Positions 40,411 to 50,241 of a DNA stretch of 64,000 bases are shown here, in pieces. A program made the position numbers and the translations under genes. How positions within the stretch are numbered: the first letter of the stretch is position 1; every line of letters begins with the position of its first letter. The notes under the pieces were generated by a model that was given only the letters and a program-made list of their open reading frames with translations, did not search any database and was not told the origin of the DNA. Origin of the DNA: Microbacterium soli (GTDB lineage Bacteria > Actinomycetota > Actinomycetes > Actinomycetales > Microbacteriaceae); NCBI RefSeq assembly GCF_039539005.1, contig NZ_BAABCP010000002.1:443410-507409 (forward strand), given 5' to 3'.

Positions 40411-41457
40411 TCAGCGTCCGAAGGGCTCGCGCGTGGCGACCACGGCGACCATGCGCTCGAGGGCGAAGAGGGGGTCGCGCGCGGCGCCCTTGACCTCGGC
40501 GTCCGCGCGTGCCGTGGCCTGGATGGCCATGCCGAGGGATCGCTCGTTCCACCCCGCCAGATCGCGTCGGGCGCGATCGACCTGCCAGTCCTTCATCCCG
40601 AGCCGCTGCGCGAGCTGACGGCTGGGTTCGCGGTTGCCCGCCACCTTGGCCATGGTGCGCAGCTTCATGGCGAACGCCGCGACCATGGGCACGGGGTCCG
40701 CTCCGGAGGCCAGCGCATGCCGCAGGGCGATGAGGGCCTCCCCGTAGCGCCCGGAGATGGCGGTGTCGGCGACGACGAAGGCCGAGACCTCGACCCGCCC
40801 GCCGTAGTACTTGGTGACGATGTCGTCGGTGATGTCTCCCTCGACGTCGCCGATGAGCTGCTGGCAGGCCGCCGCGAGCTCGGTGAGGTCGTCGGCGAAG
40901 GCCGACACCAGGGCCCGCAGCGCGGAGAGGGCGATGCGTCGCCGGGCGGCCTTGAACTCCCCCGCCGCGAAGTCGACCCGGTCGCCGTCGCGCTTGACGG
41001 CGGCGCAGGGGATCTCGATCCCTCCCCCCATGCCCGCCCGTACGGCGTCCAGCAGCTTCTTGCCACGCACGCTGGCACCGGTGTGCCGCAGGATGACGGT
41101 GGCGCCCTCCTGCGGGTGCTCCGCATACGCGACCGCCTCCTGCAGGAAGGCGTCCGAGCACTTCTCCACACCCGCCACGCGCACCAGTCGGGGTTCGCCG
41201 AACAGCGAGGGCGAGGTGAGCGAGAGCAGTGTGCCCGGCGCGTAGTCGTCGGCGCGGATGTCGCTGATCTCGAGGGACGGGTCCTCCGCACGCAGATAGT
41301 CGCGCACGCCGGCGATGGCGCGCTCGGCGAGCACCTCCTCGGGGCCGGAGACCAGCACGATGGGTGCCGGTCTCGGCTCCCGCCACGACACCTGGGGGAT
41401 CTTGGCGCCCTTGGCGGCGGTGCTGCGCGCACGGGATCCTGATCGGGGTGCTGCCAT
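40411..41457 (-). CDS. holA: DNA polymerase III subunit delta
   Basis: A 348-residue clamp-loader subunit. The N-terminal AAA+-like domain lacks a Walker A motif as expected (IVLVSGPEEVLAERAI), and the C-terminal helical collar domain contains LRTMAKVAGNREPSRQLAQ. It opens the beta clamp with the other loader subunits. Convergent with rpsT and downstream of comEC, matching the conserved comEA-comEC-holA/rpsT order. Confidence 0.93.
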   Translation of the reverse strand: MAAPRSGSRARSTAAKGAKIPQVSWREPRPAPIVLVSGPEEVLAERAIAGVRDYLRAEDPSLEISDIRADDYAPGTLLSLTSPSLFGEPRLVRVAGVEKCSDAFLQEAVAYAEHPQEGATVILRHTGASVRGKKLLDAVRAGMGGGIEIPCAAVKRDGDRVDFAAGEFKAARRRIALSALRALVSAFADDLTELAAACQQLIGDVEGDITDDIVTKYYGGRVEVSAFVVADTAISGRYGEALIALRHALASGADPVPMVAAFAMKLRTMAKVAGNREPSRQLAQRLGMKDWQVDRARRDLAGWNERSLGMAIQATARADAEVKGAARDPLFALERMVAVVATREPFGR

Positions 41458-41502
41458 CCTCCCAGCCTACCGGCGGGCGCCGACACCGCCCATCGTGCAC
41501 CG

Positions 41503-43782
41503 TCAGCCCGGCGGCGGCGCGCGGGTCGACCACACCAGCAGCTCGTCGCGATCCAGGCCGAGCAGGATGAGCCCGCGCCGGTCGGTGCGCAGCGCCCGTG
41601 TGCCGTCCGACTCCAGCAGCGCCAGCGTCTCCGGACGCGGGTGCCCGTAGTCGTTCTCCTCCCCCACGCTGATCAGCGCCACCGCAGCCCGCACCGCGGC
41701 GTACAGCGCCGGCTCCTGGTCGCGGCTGCCATGGTGCGAGACCTTCACGACGTCATAACGGCCGCGCAGCCTGCCGGATGCGAGCAGCAGCCGCTGAGAG
41801 CCGGCGCCCAGGTCCCCCAGCAGCAGGGTGCGCGGGATCCCGCCGCCGGCGATCTCGACCACCACACTCGCATCGTTGCCGGACGGGAAGACGACCGGGT
41901 CGGCATCCGGCCACAGTACATGCCACCGCGCACCGTCGAGCGCTCCCGAGAGCCCTGCGCTCGCGTCGTGCAGCGTCGCGCCGGCTGCCGCCAATTCGTG
42001 CAGCATCCGGCGCTCCCGATCCTCCGTCACCGGACCGTGCAGCACATCCCCCACCTTCCCCACGACGGCCGATGCGCCGCCGACGTGGTCGAGGTCGAAG
42101 TGCGTGAGCACGAGCAGGTCGACGCGTGCGACGCCCGTCTGCGACAAGCAGTCGCGCAGCGCGTCCGGGTCGGGTCCGGTGTCGACGAGCGCCACGCGCC
42201 TGCCCGAATGCAGCAGGACCGCGTCGCCCTGGCCGACGTCGCACGCGGCGATCGCCCACTTCGCGGGCGCCGTCAGCGTCGCCAGCGGGCCGCTCACAAG
42301 CATCCGCCCGCCCGCCGCCGCGAGTGCGATCACGATGATCCCCACGGACACCGCCCGCAGCCGCCGCGACCGACGGGTCACGACGACGATGACGATCGCC
42401 GCGCTCAGCAGGCCCACGGTGAGCGCGGCGATCGGTCCCGGCGCGACGGTCACCGTCGCCGCGGGAAGAGCGGCGCTGACGGTCGCGGTCCTGTCGATCC
42501 ACGCCGCGGGCAGCCATGCCGCCGCGGCCAGCAGGTCGGCGACGGGCGGCATGAAGGCGGCGAGGCACGCCAGCAGACCGATGACGGTGGCGATGGGTGC
42601 GGCCGGTTCGGCGATGAGGTTGGCGGGCACGCTGACCAGGGACTGCTGCGGGGAGAACAGTGCGATGACGGGGCCGCACACCACCTGGGCGGCCAACGGC
42701 ACCGACAGCGCGAGGGCCAGCGGTGCGGGCATCCACCGTCCCAGTCCGCGCAGCAGTGGCCGGGACAGCACCAGCAGCGCCGCGGTGGCGGCCGCCGACA
42801 GGGCGAAACCGGGTGACGCGGCGAACCAGGGGTCCGCCACCAGCAGCCCGCTCACCGTCAGCGAGAGCATCGCCAGCCCCGCGCTCGGACGGCCGAGCAG
42901 AATGCTCAGCATCGCGAGCGCCGCCATGACGGCCGCGCGCACCACACTGGGCTCGGGTGTCACGAGCACCACGAAGGCCGCCAGTGCCGCGAGGGCCAGC
43001 ACGACGCGCAGGATGCGGCCGCCGCCCGCGAGCGAGACGAGCCAGAACACGGCCGCCACGATCACCATGCAGTTCGCTCCGCTGACCGCCGTCAGATGGC
43101 TCAGTCCGGAGGCCAGCATGGCGGCGTTCAGCTCCTCCGAGACGGCCCGCGTGTCTCCGACGGCGAGCCCGGGCAGCAGCCCCGCCCCGGGTTCGGGCAG
43201 ACGGGTCGCCCTGGCGACGAAGCCCGCGCGGGTGGCGGCGGCGATCGCGAACACGCCGGTCGCCGGTCGCACGACCTCGGCCGTCGTGCCGAAGATCACC
43301 AGCCCCGCCTTCTCGGAGGGCGAGGTGCTCTTCGCCTGCCCGACCACGCGCAGGCGCGCGCCCATGTCGGCCCCGGCGATGTCCGGGGCGCCGACGCGCA
43401 CCGCCGCGTCGACCGCCTCCGGAGCACCGGGCGCTCCGAGTGCGATGGCCCGTGCGTCGAACCACAGCCTGTCGTCGGAGCCCATCGAGGCCGATGAGGA
43501 CACGTGCACGACGGCCTCCACCACCCGTCCGTCGGACGCCGTCAGCGCCGCCCGCGCCGGCTGCGCACCGGCGACGACGACGCCCACTGCGGCGGCGCAC
43601 AGCAGCGTCAGCACGACCAGCCCGCTCGCACGGCGCCGCGTGCGAAGACGGACGGCGGCCAGGGCGACGGCTCCGGTCCCCGCGGCACCGGCGGCCGGCA
43701 GCGCCAGCGACGGCTGAGCGATGCACAGCAGGGCGACCGCCCACAGCACGATCGCCAGCGCGCTCGTGCGCGGATCCTTCAC
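41503..43782 (-). CDS. comEC: ComEC/Rec2-family DNA uptake channel
   Basis: A 759-residue membrane protein. It has an N-terminal signal/transmembrane pair, an OB-like extracellular region, the competence domain with about eight helices (GLSHLTAVSGANCMVI is the signature), and a C-terminal metallo-beta-lactamase-like domain (LTHFDLDHVGG, KVSHHGS) that may degrade the non-transforming strand. GTG at 43782 overlaps the comEA stop by 4 bp; ahead of it the frame is open to 43884. Confidence 0.92.
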   Translation of the reverse strand: MKDPRTSALAIVLWAVALLCIAQPSLALPAAGAAGTGAVALAAVRLRTRRRASGLVVLTLLCAAAVGVVVAGAQPARAALTASDGRVVEAVVHVSSSASMGSDDRLWFDARAIALGAPGAPEAVDAAVRVGAPDIAGADMGARLRVVGQAKSTSPSEKAGLVIFGTTAEVVRPATGVFAIAAATRAGFVARATRLPEPGAGLLPGLAVGDTRAVSEELNAAMLASGLSHLTAVSGANCMVIVAAVFWLVSLAGGGRILRVVLALAALAAFVVLVTPEPSVVRAAVMAALAMLSILLGRPSAGLAMLSLTVSGLLVADPWFAASPGFALSAAATAALLVLSRPLLRGLGRWMPAPLALALSVPLAAQVVCGPVIALFSPQQSLVSVPANLIAEPAAPIATVIGLLACLAAFMPPVADLLAAAAWLPAAWIDRTATVSAALPAATVTVAPGPIAALTVGLLSAAIVIVVVTRRSRRLRAVSVGIIVIALAAAGGRMLVSGPLATLTAPAKWAIAACDVGQGDAVLLHSGRRVALVDTGPDPDALRDCLSQTGVARVDLLVLTHFDLDHVGGASAVVGKVGDVLHGPVTEDRERRMLHELAAAGATLHDASAGLSGALDGARWHVLWPDADPVVFPSGNDASVVVEIAGGGIPRTLLLGDLGAGSQRLLLASGRLRGRYDVVKVSHHGSRDQEPALYAAVRAAVALISVGEENDYGHPRPETLALLESDGTRALRTDRRGLILLGLDRDELLVWSTRAPPPG

Positions 43783-44423
43783 ACCCGCACCTTCTCTCGC
43801 AGTCCCGCCAGCAGCTTGTCTCCGATGCCCGGCACGGCCAGCAGATCCTCCACGGCGCGGAACCGGCCGTTCTGCCCCCGCCACTCCAGGATCCGCTGGG
43901 CGAGGGCCGGTCCGATGCGCGGCAGCATCTCCAGGTCGGCCTGAGTCGCCGCGTTCAGATCGATGACGCCGTCCGCACCGACGGCCGACGCCGCAGCGGT
44001 GCCCGCGGGCTCCTCGCCCAGCGCGGGAACGACGAGCTGCTCGCCGTCGCTGAGGGGCCTCGCGAGGTTGACGGCGCCGAGGTCGGCGGAGTCCCGCGTC
44101 CCGCCCGCGGCGGCGAGCGCATCGACCAGGCGCGCTCCGGGTTCGAGGATGTACAGACCGGGCCGCGCGACCTCCCCCAGCACATGCACGTACAGCCCCT
44201 CCGCGTCATCCAGGACGATGCCGTCCGCCGTACCCTCCGAACCCGCGTCGAGGGCGATCTGATCCATCGGCGCCGTCTGTCCGCGCAGAATTCCCCATCC
44301 CACGGCCGCTGACAGCACCACGAGCCCCAGGGTGACGGCCGCGCCGACGCTCAGGCTCAGCCGGCGGTGCGGGCGCGCGTCCTCGTGATGCGCGTCCTCA
44401 GCTGGCGGTTCCGATGCGGGCAC
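43779..44423 (-). CDS. comEA: ComEA-family DNA-binding competence protein
   Basis: A 214-residue membrane-anchored protein: cytoplasmic N-terminus, one helix (about 27-46), an SLBB domain (VHVLGEVARPGLYILEPG) and two helix-hairpin-helix motifs at the C-terminus (LEMLPRIGPALAQRI, LLAVPGIGDKLL) that bind double-stranded DNA. The start is GTG at 44423 with a TAGCGT box 6 nt upstream (44430-44435, minus), so probably leaderless. Coupled to comEC. Confidence 0.92.
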   Translation of the reverse strand: MPASEPPAEDAHHEDARPHRRLSLSVGAAVTLGLVVLSAAVGWGILRGQTAPMDQIALDAGSEGTADGIVLDDAEGLYVHVLGEVARPGLYILEPGARLVDALAAAGGTRDSADLGAVNLARPLSDGEQLVVPALGEEPAGTAAASAVGADGVIDLNAATQADLEMLPRIGPALAQRILEWRGQNGRFRAVEDLLAVPGIGDKLLAGLREKVRV

Positions 44424-44530
44424 GCCGTCACGCTACGCACCGGCGACGGATGCCGGATCCCGATTCCCGCCGGATGTGGACAACTCCCGCGCACCCGCGG
44501 GATGTGCAGGAGTTGTCCGGGCGCTGCCGC

Positions 44531-47068
44531 TCAGCCCTTGACGGCGAAGTTCACGATCTTCGGGGCGCGCACGATCACGCGCACGATCTGCTTGCCCTCC
44601 AGTGCCCGCTGCACGCGCTCGTCGGCGCGGGCCGCCGCCTCCAGATCGGCGTCGGAGATCCCCGCGGGCACCTCGATGGTCGCGCGCACCTTGCCGCCGA
44701 CCTGCACGGCCGTGGTGACGGTGTCCTCCACCAGCAGCGCGGGATCGGCATCCGGCCACGGCACCCGACTCACCGACGGCTCATGACCGAGCCGCGACCA
44801 CAGCTCCTCCGCGGTGTGCGGCGAGATGGGCTCGAGCATCAGCGCGACGGTCTCCGCGGCCTCGCGCACGGCGGGATCGGCTCCCCCCGCCCCTGTGTCG
44901 ATGGTCTTGCGGATGCCGTTGACCAGTTCCATCAGACGCGCGACGAGCACGTTGAACTTCGTCTGCTCGACCAGGGACGGTGCCTCGGCCCGCAGCCGAT
45001 GCGTGATCCGGCGCAGGGCGACATCGCCCGCCGCGGCATCCGCCCCCACCGGGCTCGTCGTGTCGTCCCCTGCGCGCAGCGCACGGGACAGGAACTTCTG
45101 CGCACCGGCCAGGGAGACGCCGTTCCACTCCTTGTCGTCCTCCACCGGGCCGGCGAACGCCAGTCCCAGTCGCAGCGCGTCCGCACCGTATTGCGCCAGC
45201 AGGTCGGACAGCTCGACGAGGTTGCCCTTGCTCTTGGACATCTTGGAGCCGTCCATGATGACCATGCCCTGGTTGACGAGGTTCGAGAACGGTTCCTGGA
45301 AGTCCACCAGCCCCATGTCGAAGAGCACCTTGGTGATGAAGCGCGCGTACAGCAGGTGCAGGATGGCGTGCTCGACACCGCCGAAGTAACCGTCCACGGG
45401 AGCCCAGCGCTTCGCCTGGGCGGGATCGAAGGCGAACTGGTCGCTGTGCGGCGAGAGGAAGCGCAGGAAGTACCAGGAGCTGTCCACGAACGTGTCCATG
45501 GTGTCCGGGTCGCGCAGCGCGGGCTCACCGGATGCCGGGTCGACCGTGCGCACCCACGACTCGGCGGCGCCCAGCGGTGAGGAGCCCTTGGGGCGCAGAT
45601 CCAGTCCCTCCACGCTCGGCAGCGTCACCGGCAGCTGCTCCTCGGGGACCGGAACGACCGAGCCGTCCTGCAGGTGCAGCATGGGAATGGGCGTGCCCCA
45701 GAACCGCTGACGGGAGATCAGCCAGTCGCGCAGACGGAAATTCTTCGCCGCACGGCCGTTGCCCGCCTCCGTCATGCGCTGGATGGTCGCGGCGATCGCC
45801 GCATCCTTCTCCAGACCGTCCAGCTCGCCGGACCCGGTCATCCTCCCGCTGCCGACCAGCGCGACGCCCGTGACCGCCGGGTCGATCTCCGCCAGATCCT
45901 CGCCGGCGTTCGCCCCACCGGCCACCGTGGTGTCCACGACGACGCGGATCGGCAGATCGAAGGTGCGCGCGAAGTCGAGGTCGCGCTGGTCGTGCGCGGG
46001 AACGGCCATGACCGCGCCGTGGCCGTAGTCGGCCAGCACGTAGTCGGCCGCCCAGATCGGCAGCCGCTCCCCGTTGACCGGGTTGATCGCGTAACGCTCC
46101 AGGAACACGCCGGTCTTCGGACGGTCGGTGGACTGCCGCTCGATCTCGGTCTGCTTCTGAACGGTGTCCAGGTAGTCCTGGAATCGCATCCGCACCTCGG
46201 CGGAGGCGCCGGCTGCCAGCTCGGCGGCGAGATCGGCATCCGGGGCGACGACGAAGAACGTGGCGCCGTGCAGCGTGTCGGGGCGCGTGGAGAACACCGT
46301 CACCGGCTCGTCGCGGCCCTCGATGTGGAAGTCGACGTCGGCACCCGTGGAACGGCCGATCCAGTTGCGCTGCATCTGCAGCACCTTGTGCGGCCAGTGC
46401 CCCTCGAGCTCGTCCAGGTCGTCCAGCAGCCGGTCGGCGTACTCGGTGATCTTGAAGTACCACTGCGTGAGCTTCTTCTTCACGACCTCGGTGCCGCAGC
46501 GCTCGCAGCGCCCGTCGACCACCTGCTCGTTGGCGAGCACGGTCTGATCCTTCGGGCACCAGTTCACGGCGCTCTTCTTGCGGTACGCCAGCCCCCGCTC
46601 ATGCAGCTTCAGGAACAGCCACTGGTTCCAGCGGTAGTACTCCGGGTCGGAGGTGTGCAGCACGCGCGACCAGTCGTACGACATGCCGTAGCCGCGGAAG
46701 CCGGCCTTGTGCTGATCGATGTTCCGGTAGGTCCACTCACGCGGGTCCGCACCGCGTTTGATGGCGGCGTTCTCCGCCGGCAGGCCGAACGAGTCCCAGC
46801 CGATCGGGTTGAGCACGTTGTGCCCGCGGTGCCGCCAGTAGCGGGCGACGATGTCCGGATACAGGTAGTTGATCGCGTGCCCCATGTGCAGGTCGCCGGA
46901 GGGGTACGGGAACATGCCCAGGATGTACTTGCGCGGCCGGTCGTCGTCCTCGCCGCCCGCGAGGAAGGTCTCGTCATCCGCCCAGAACTGCTGCCACTTG
47001 CGCTGGATGTCGTGCGCGGACATCGCCTCGGCGGACTCGGAGGGGGTTTCTGACGCGTGCTCGGACAA
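44531..47068 (-). CDS. leuS: Leucyl-tRNA synthetase
   Basis: An 845-residue class I synthetase. HIGH-type motif [15 protein letters not shown], the CP1 editing domain (about 230-420, with [16 protein letters not shown]), and KMSKS in [11 protein letters not shown]. An isolated WCPKD/CERCG zinc-like pair lies near residue 175. The start is uncertain: TTG at 47068 has no clear Shine-Dalgarno, while ATG at 47023 gives a 15-residue shorter N-terminus. Confidence 0.96.
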   Translation of the reverse strand: MSEHASETPSESAEAMSAHDIQRKWQQFWADDETFLAGGEDDDRPRKYILGMFPYPSGDLHMGHAINYLYPDIVARYWRHRGHNVLNPIGWDSFGLPAENAAIKRGADPREWTYRNIDQHKAGFRGYGMSYDWSRVLHTSDPEYYRWNQWLFLKLHERGLAYRKKSAVNWCPKDQTVLANEQVVDGRCERCGTEVVKKKLTQWYFKITEYADRLLDDLDELEGHWPHKVLQMQRNWIGRSTGADVDFHIEGRDEPVTVFSTRPDTLHGATFFVVAPDADLAAELAAGASAEVRMRFQDYLDTVQKQTEIERQSTDRPKTGVFLERYAINPVNGERLPIWAADYVLADYGHGAVMAVPAHDQRDLDFARTFDLPIRVVVDTTVAGGANAGEDLAEIDPAVTGVALVGSGRMTGSGELDGLEKDAAIAATIQRMTEAGNGRAAKNFRLRDWLISRQRFWGTPIPMLHLQDGSVVPVPEEQLPVTLPSVEGLDLRPKGSSPLGAAESWVRTVDPASGEPALRDPDTMDTFVDSSWYFLRFLSPHSDQFAFDPAQAKRWAPVDGYFGGVEHAILHLLYARFITKVLFDMGLVDFQEPFSNLVNQGMVIMDGSKMSKSKGNLVELSDLLAQYGADALRLGLAFAGPVEDDKEWNGVSLAGAQKFLSRALRAGDDTTSPVGADAAAGDVALRRITHRLRAEAPSLVEQTKFNVLVARLMELVNGIRKTIDTGAGGADPAVREAAETVALMLEPISPHTAEELWSRLGHEPSVSRVPWPDADPALLVEDTVTTAVQVGGKVRATIEVPAGISDADLEAAARADERVQRALEGKQIVRVIVRAPKIVNFAVKG

Positions 47069-47122
47069 GGAACGACCAATCTGCAGATGCGGGGGCGGCC
47101 CGGAAAAACGGGATGATCCAGA

Positions 47123-48478
47123 TTATCGCGACTGCGCGACGGCCGCCCACTCCGCGGGCACGACGGCTCCCAGCGCCGCCAGCGGCGCGCGGGCCTTGAT
47201 CGCCACCTCCGCGACCTCCGCGTCGGGCCTGGACAGCCAGGTGATCCCACCGCCCGCACCGACCTGGGCCTCGTCCTGCTCCACGACGACGGAGCGGATG
47301 ACCATCGCCAGGTCCGCCCTCCCATCCAACCCGACGTGTCCGAAGCACCCCGAGTACACCCCGCGCGGTGCCTGCTCGAGTCCCGCGAGGATCGTCATCG
47401 CCGAGAGCTTCGGCGCCCCGGTCATGCTCCCCGCCGGGAACACCGCATCGACGAGATCCCCGACCGTGATGCGCTCCTGGAGCCGTGCATCGACCGTGCT
47501 GACCAACTGATGCACGGCGGGGTACGACTCCACGTCCCACAGCCTGCGCACACGCACCGTGCCCGGGACGCTCACGCGGGAGAGGTCGTTGCGCATGAGA
47601 TCCGCGATCATGACGTTCTCGGCGCGCTCCTTGGCATCCGTGCGCAGCTCCTCCACCAGCCGTGCGTCCTCCTCGGCGGTGGCGCCCCGGGGCCGGGTGC
47701 CCTTGATCGGGCTCGTGGAGACCGATCCGCCTGCGACGGAGAGGAACTGCTCGGGGCTCGCACTGAGCAGGAGGCGATCGCCGATGCGGAGGAATCCGCC
47801 GTGATGCGCGGGCGTGGCGCGCCGCAGTCGCCGGTAGACGGCGATGGGGTCCGCAGGCCGGGGCACGGTGAAGCGAGTCGTCAGGCAGAGCTGGTACGCG
47901 TCGCCGCGCCCGATGGCCGCACGGCATTGCTCGATCATCGCCTGATACTCCACGACGCCGTGCCGCGCCGTCGCCACCACGACTGCCGGCGACGGCGGTG
48001 GTGGGGCGGGCACGAGACGCTCCAGCAGCGCCTGCACCTGGGCGCGCCACTGCGCGAGGCGCGCGGGTGCGGCGAGCGCGAACACCCGTCCCGTCGCGTG
48101 ATCCACGGCGACCGCCCGGTCGACGACGATCCATGCACTGCCACGGTCCGGACCGGACACGGGGGCGCCGAGCGCAGCGGCGCCCTGCTCGTAGCTCAAC
48201 CAGCCCACCCAGCCGCCGTGGAACGGGATCCCGTCCCCTGCCGGCGCGGGAGACGCGGGCGTCGGTCCGGCGAGTTCGACGGCTCGCACGCGCGACGGGT
48301 CGGGCTCGATCCCACCTGTGCCGAGGATGCTCCATCCCCGGGACGCCCGCGCACCCGCGTCCAGCCAGAACGACGCCTCGGAATCGGCGAACAGCCGCAG
48401 GAACAGCCTCTCGACGCCGAGAGGCTCGTCCGTGCGGACGGCGAGGGGGGCTGCGTCGAGGGGGCATGGCGCGGACAC
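47123..48478 (-). CDS. pabB: Aminodeoxychorismate synthase component I
   Basis: A 451-residue chorismate-utilising enzyme for the p-aminobenzoate branch of folate synthesis. The decisive PIKGTRPRG motif carries Lys (anthranilate synthases have Ala here); VMIADLMRNDLSRV and GSMTGAPKL complete the chorismate site. No glutamine amidotransferase domain is attached. GTG at 48478 is preceded 7 nt upstream by TACGCT (48486-48491, minus), so the mRNA is probably leaderless. Confidence 0.92.
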   Translation of the reverse strand: MSAPCPLDAAPLAVRTDEPLGVERLFLRLFADSEASFWLDAGARASRGWSILGTGGIEPDPSRVRAVELAGPTPASPAPAGDGIPFHGGWVGWLSYEQGAAALGAPVSGPDRGSAWIVVDRAVAVDHATGRVFALAAPARLAQWRAQVQALLERLVPAPPPPSPAVVVATARHGVVEYQAMIEQCRAAIGRGDAYQLCLTTRFTVPRPADPIAVYRRLRRATPAHHGGFLRIGDRLLLSASPEQFLSVAGGSVSTSPIKGTRPRGATAEEDARLVEELRTDAKERAENVMIADLMRNDLSRVSVPGTVRVRRLWDVESYPAVHQLVSTVDARLQERITVGDLVDAVFPAGSMTGAPKLSAMTILAGLEQAPRGVYSGCFGHVGLDGRADLAMVIRSVVVEQDEAQVGAGGGITWLSRPDAEVAEVAIKARAPLAALGAVVPAEWAAVAQSR

Positions 48479-48485
48479 GACTCTC

Positions 48486-48514
48486 AGCGTACGGGAGGAC
48501 GGACGCCGTACGCT
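48486..48514. promoter_or_regulatory. Overlapping divergent leaderless promoters (pabB / dedA)
   Basis: Two TACGCT -10 boxes face outward only 17 bp apart: 48486-48491 on the minus strand, 7 nt from the pabB GTG, and 48509-48514 on the plus strand, 6 nt from the dedA GTG. Each -35 region must therefore overlap the other promoter, so the two genes may compete for polymerase. Confidence 0.7.
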
Positions 48515-48520
48515 CGTGGG

Positions 48521-49177
48521 GTGAACGACTTCGTGCTCTGGGCGATCGAGACCGTGCAGGCCGTCGACCCCGTCCTTCGCACAGTCATCGCCGGAGTCGC
48601 GATCATGCTGGAGACGAGCATCCTCATCGGCCTGATCCTCCCCGGCGATACCGTCGTCCTCGTGGCGGCCATCGGCGTCACGTCCTGGGCGGAGGGGATC
48701 GCACTCGGCCTCGCCGTCATCGGCGGGGCGCTCATCGGAGAGTCCTTCGGCTTCTGGCTCGGGCACTGGGCGGGACCCCACATCCGCGCGTCCTGGTTGG
48801 GGCGCCGCATCGGCGAGGAGAGTTGGAAGCGCTCGGAGCGCTATCTGCAGCGCCGCGGCGGTATCGCGATCCTGCTGTCGCGCTTCTTCCCCGTGCTGCA
48901 CTCGCTCGTCCCGCTCACGGTCGGCATGAGCGGCTACGCCTATCGGCGGTTCATCGCCTGGACGCTGCCGGCGTGCACGCTGTGGGCGGCCATCTATGTC
49001 GGCCTGGCCGCCGGAGCGGCCGGCAGCTATCCGGAGCTGTCGCACCGCGTGCACTACGCGGGCTACTTCTTCGTCGGGGTGATCGCGGTGGCGCTGCTGG
49101 TGATCTACCTCGTCAAGAAGCTCATCGCGCGGCGCGAGGAGCATCACATGAAGGAGGAGCCGCGGCCCGAAGCGTGA
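48521..49177 (+). CDS. DedA-family membrane protein
   Basis: A 218-residue integral membrane protein with about five helices. The DedA signature region GLILPGDTVVLVAA and the F-x-R-x-x-P motif (LLSRFFPVLHSLVPLTVG) point to the undecaprenyl-phosphate/phospholipid flippase-like family, linked to membrane and cell-wall lipid recycling. GTG at 48521 is the leaderless start. The C-terminal tail is charged and cytoplasmic. Confidence 0.9.
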   Translation: MNDFVLWAIETVQAVDPVLRTVIAGVAIMLETSILIGLILPGDTVVLVAAIGVTSWAEGIALGLAVIGGALIGESFGFWLGHWAGPHIRASWLGRRIGEESWKRSERYLQRRGGIAILLSRFFPVLHSLVPLTVGMSGYAYRRFIAWTLPACTLWAAIYVGLAAGAAGSYPELSHRVHYAGYFFVGVIAVALLVIYLVKKLIARREEHHMKEEPRPEA

Positions 49178-49190
49178 AAGACTGGGTGCG

Positions 49191-50216
49191 ATGACCTCCG
49201 CTTCAGCGTCCAGGATCCACTGGTTCGCCCGGCTCGAGCGCCGGTTCCACGTCTGGCGCGAGCGCCGCGCCCGCCGACGTGGGCGTTCGGCGACGATCGT
49301 GCCGTTCCCCGGCTACGGCGGATCCGGCTGGGTGCGCGTGGTGGGGCGGGTGCTCATCGTCCCGCCTCCGCCGAGACGGGATCGGGGAGAGGGCACGGGC
49401 GTCCGCGGCTGGCGGGCGTTCGTCGGCATACCGGTCGGCTTCGCGGCCGTCCAGGTCCACCTGGCCGGTCGCACCCACGACGTGGTCGCCGACCGCGGCG
49501 GGGTGATCGACACCGTCATCCGCGCCGATCTCGCGCCCGGCTGGCAGCGCTTCACGATGTCGGTCGAAGGGCGCGACCCCGTGGACGCCACCGTGTTCGT
49601 CGTCTCCGACGACGCCCGGTTCGGGGTGGTGTGCGATGTGGACGACACCATCATGGTCACGGCGCTCCCCCGCCCGTTCATCGCCGCGTGGAACTCCTTC
49701 GTCCTTGACGAGCACGCCCGCACCCCCGTACCGGGGATGGCGGTGCTTCTCGAGCAGCTGCGCCGCGAGCATCCGGGGTCGCCGGTCGTCTATCTGTCCA
49801 CGGGCGCGTGGAACGTCGCCCCCACCCTGCGCCGGTTCCTGAACCGGCATCTGTTCCCTCCGGGTGCCATGCTGCTCACCGACTGGGGCCCCACCCACGA
49901 CCGCTGGTTCCGCAGTGGCCGCGCGCACAAGTCCGAGAACCTGCGACGCCTCGCCGCGGAGTTCCCCGAGGTGCGGTGGCTGCTCATCGGCGACGACGGG
50001 CAGCACGACGAGGCCATCTACTCGGACTTCCTCGCGGAGCACCCGGACTCCGTCGCCGGTGTCGCCATCCGGCGCCTGCTGCCGGCGGAGGCGGTGCTGG
50101 CCGGCGGCCGGGCCACGGTGGAGCACACCGCGGACCCGGTTCCGTGGGTGAGCGCGGAGGACGGCGCCGGGCTGCGCGACCGGCTCCGTGAAGCGGGTCT
50201 CATCGACCCCCGCTGA
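49191..50216 (+). CDS. APP1-like phosphatase (DUF2183)
   Basis: A 341-residue HAD-like phosphatase resembling eukaryotic phosphatidate phosphatase APP1. The catalytic motif DxDxT is CDVDDTIM (about residue 149), followed by VVYLSTGAWNVAP and the C-terminal metal motif LIGDDGQHDEAIY. The N-terminal domain is beta-rich. It starts 13 nt after the DedA gene; a role in lipid turnover fits the neighbour but is inference. Confidence 0.88.
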   Translation: MTSASASRIHWFARLERRFHVWRERRARRRGRSATIVPFPGYGGSGWVRVVGRVLIVPPPPRRDRGEGTGVRGWRAFVGIPVGFAAVQVHLAGRTHDVVADRGGVIDTVIRADLAPGWQRFTMSVEGRDPVDATVFVVSDDARFGVVCDVDDTIMVTALPRPFIAAWNSFVLDEHARTPVPGMAVLLEQLRREHPGSPVVYLSTGAWNVAPTLRRFLNRHLFPPGAMLLTDWGPTHDRWFRSGRAHKSENLRRLAAEFPEVRWLLIGDDGQHDEAIYSDFLAEHPDSVAGVAIRRLLPAEAVLAGGRATVEHTADPVPWVSAEDGAGLRDRLREAGLIDPR

Positions 50217-50241
50217 CCGGCTGTCCGCGTATCCTCGTGTG

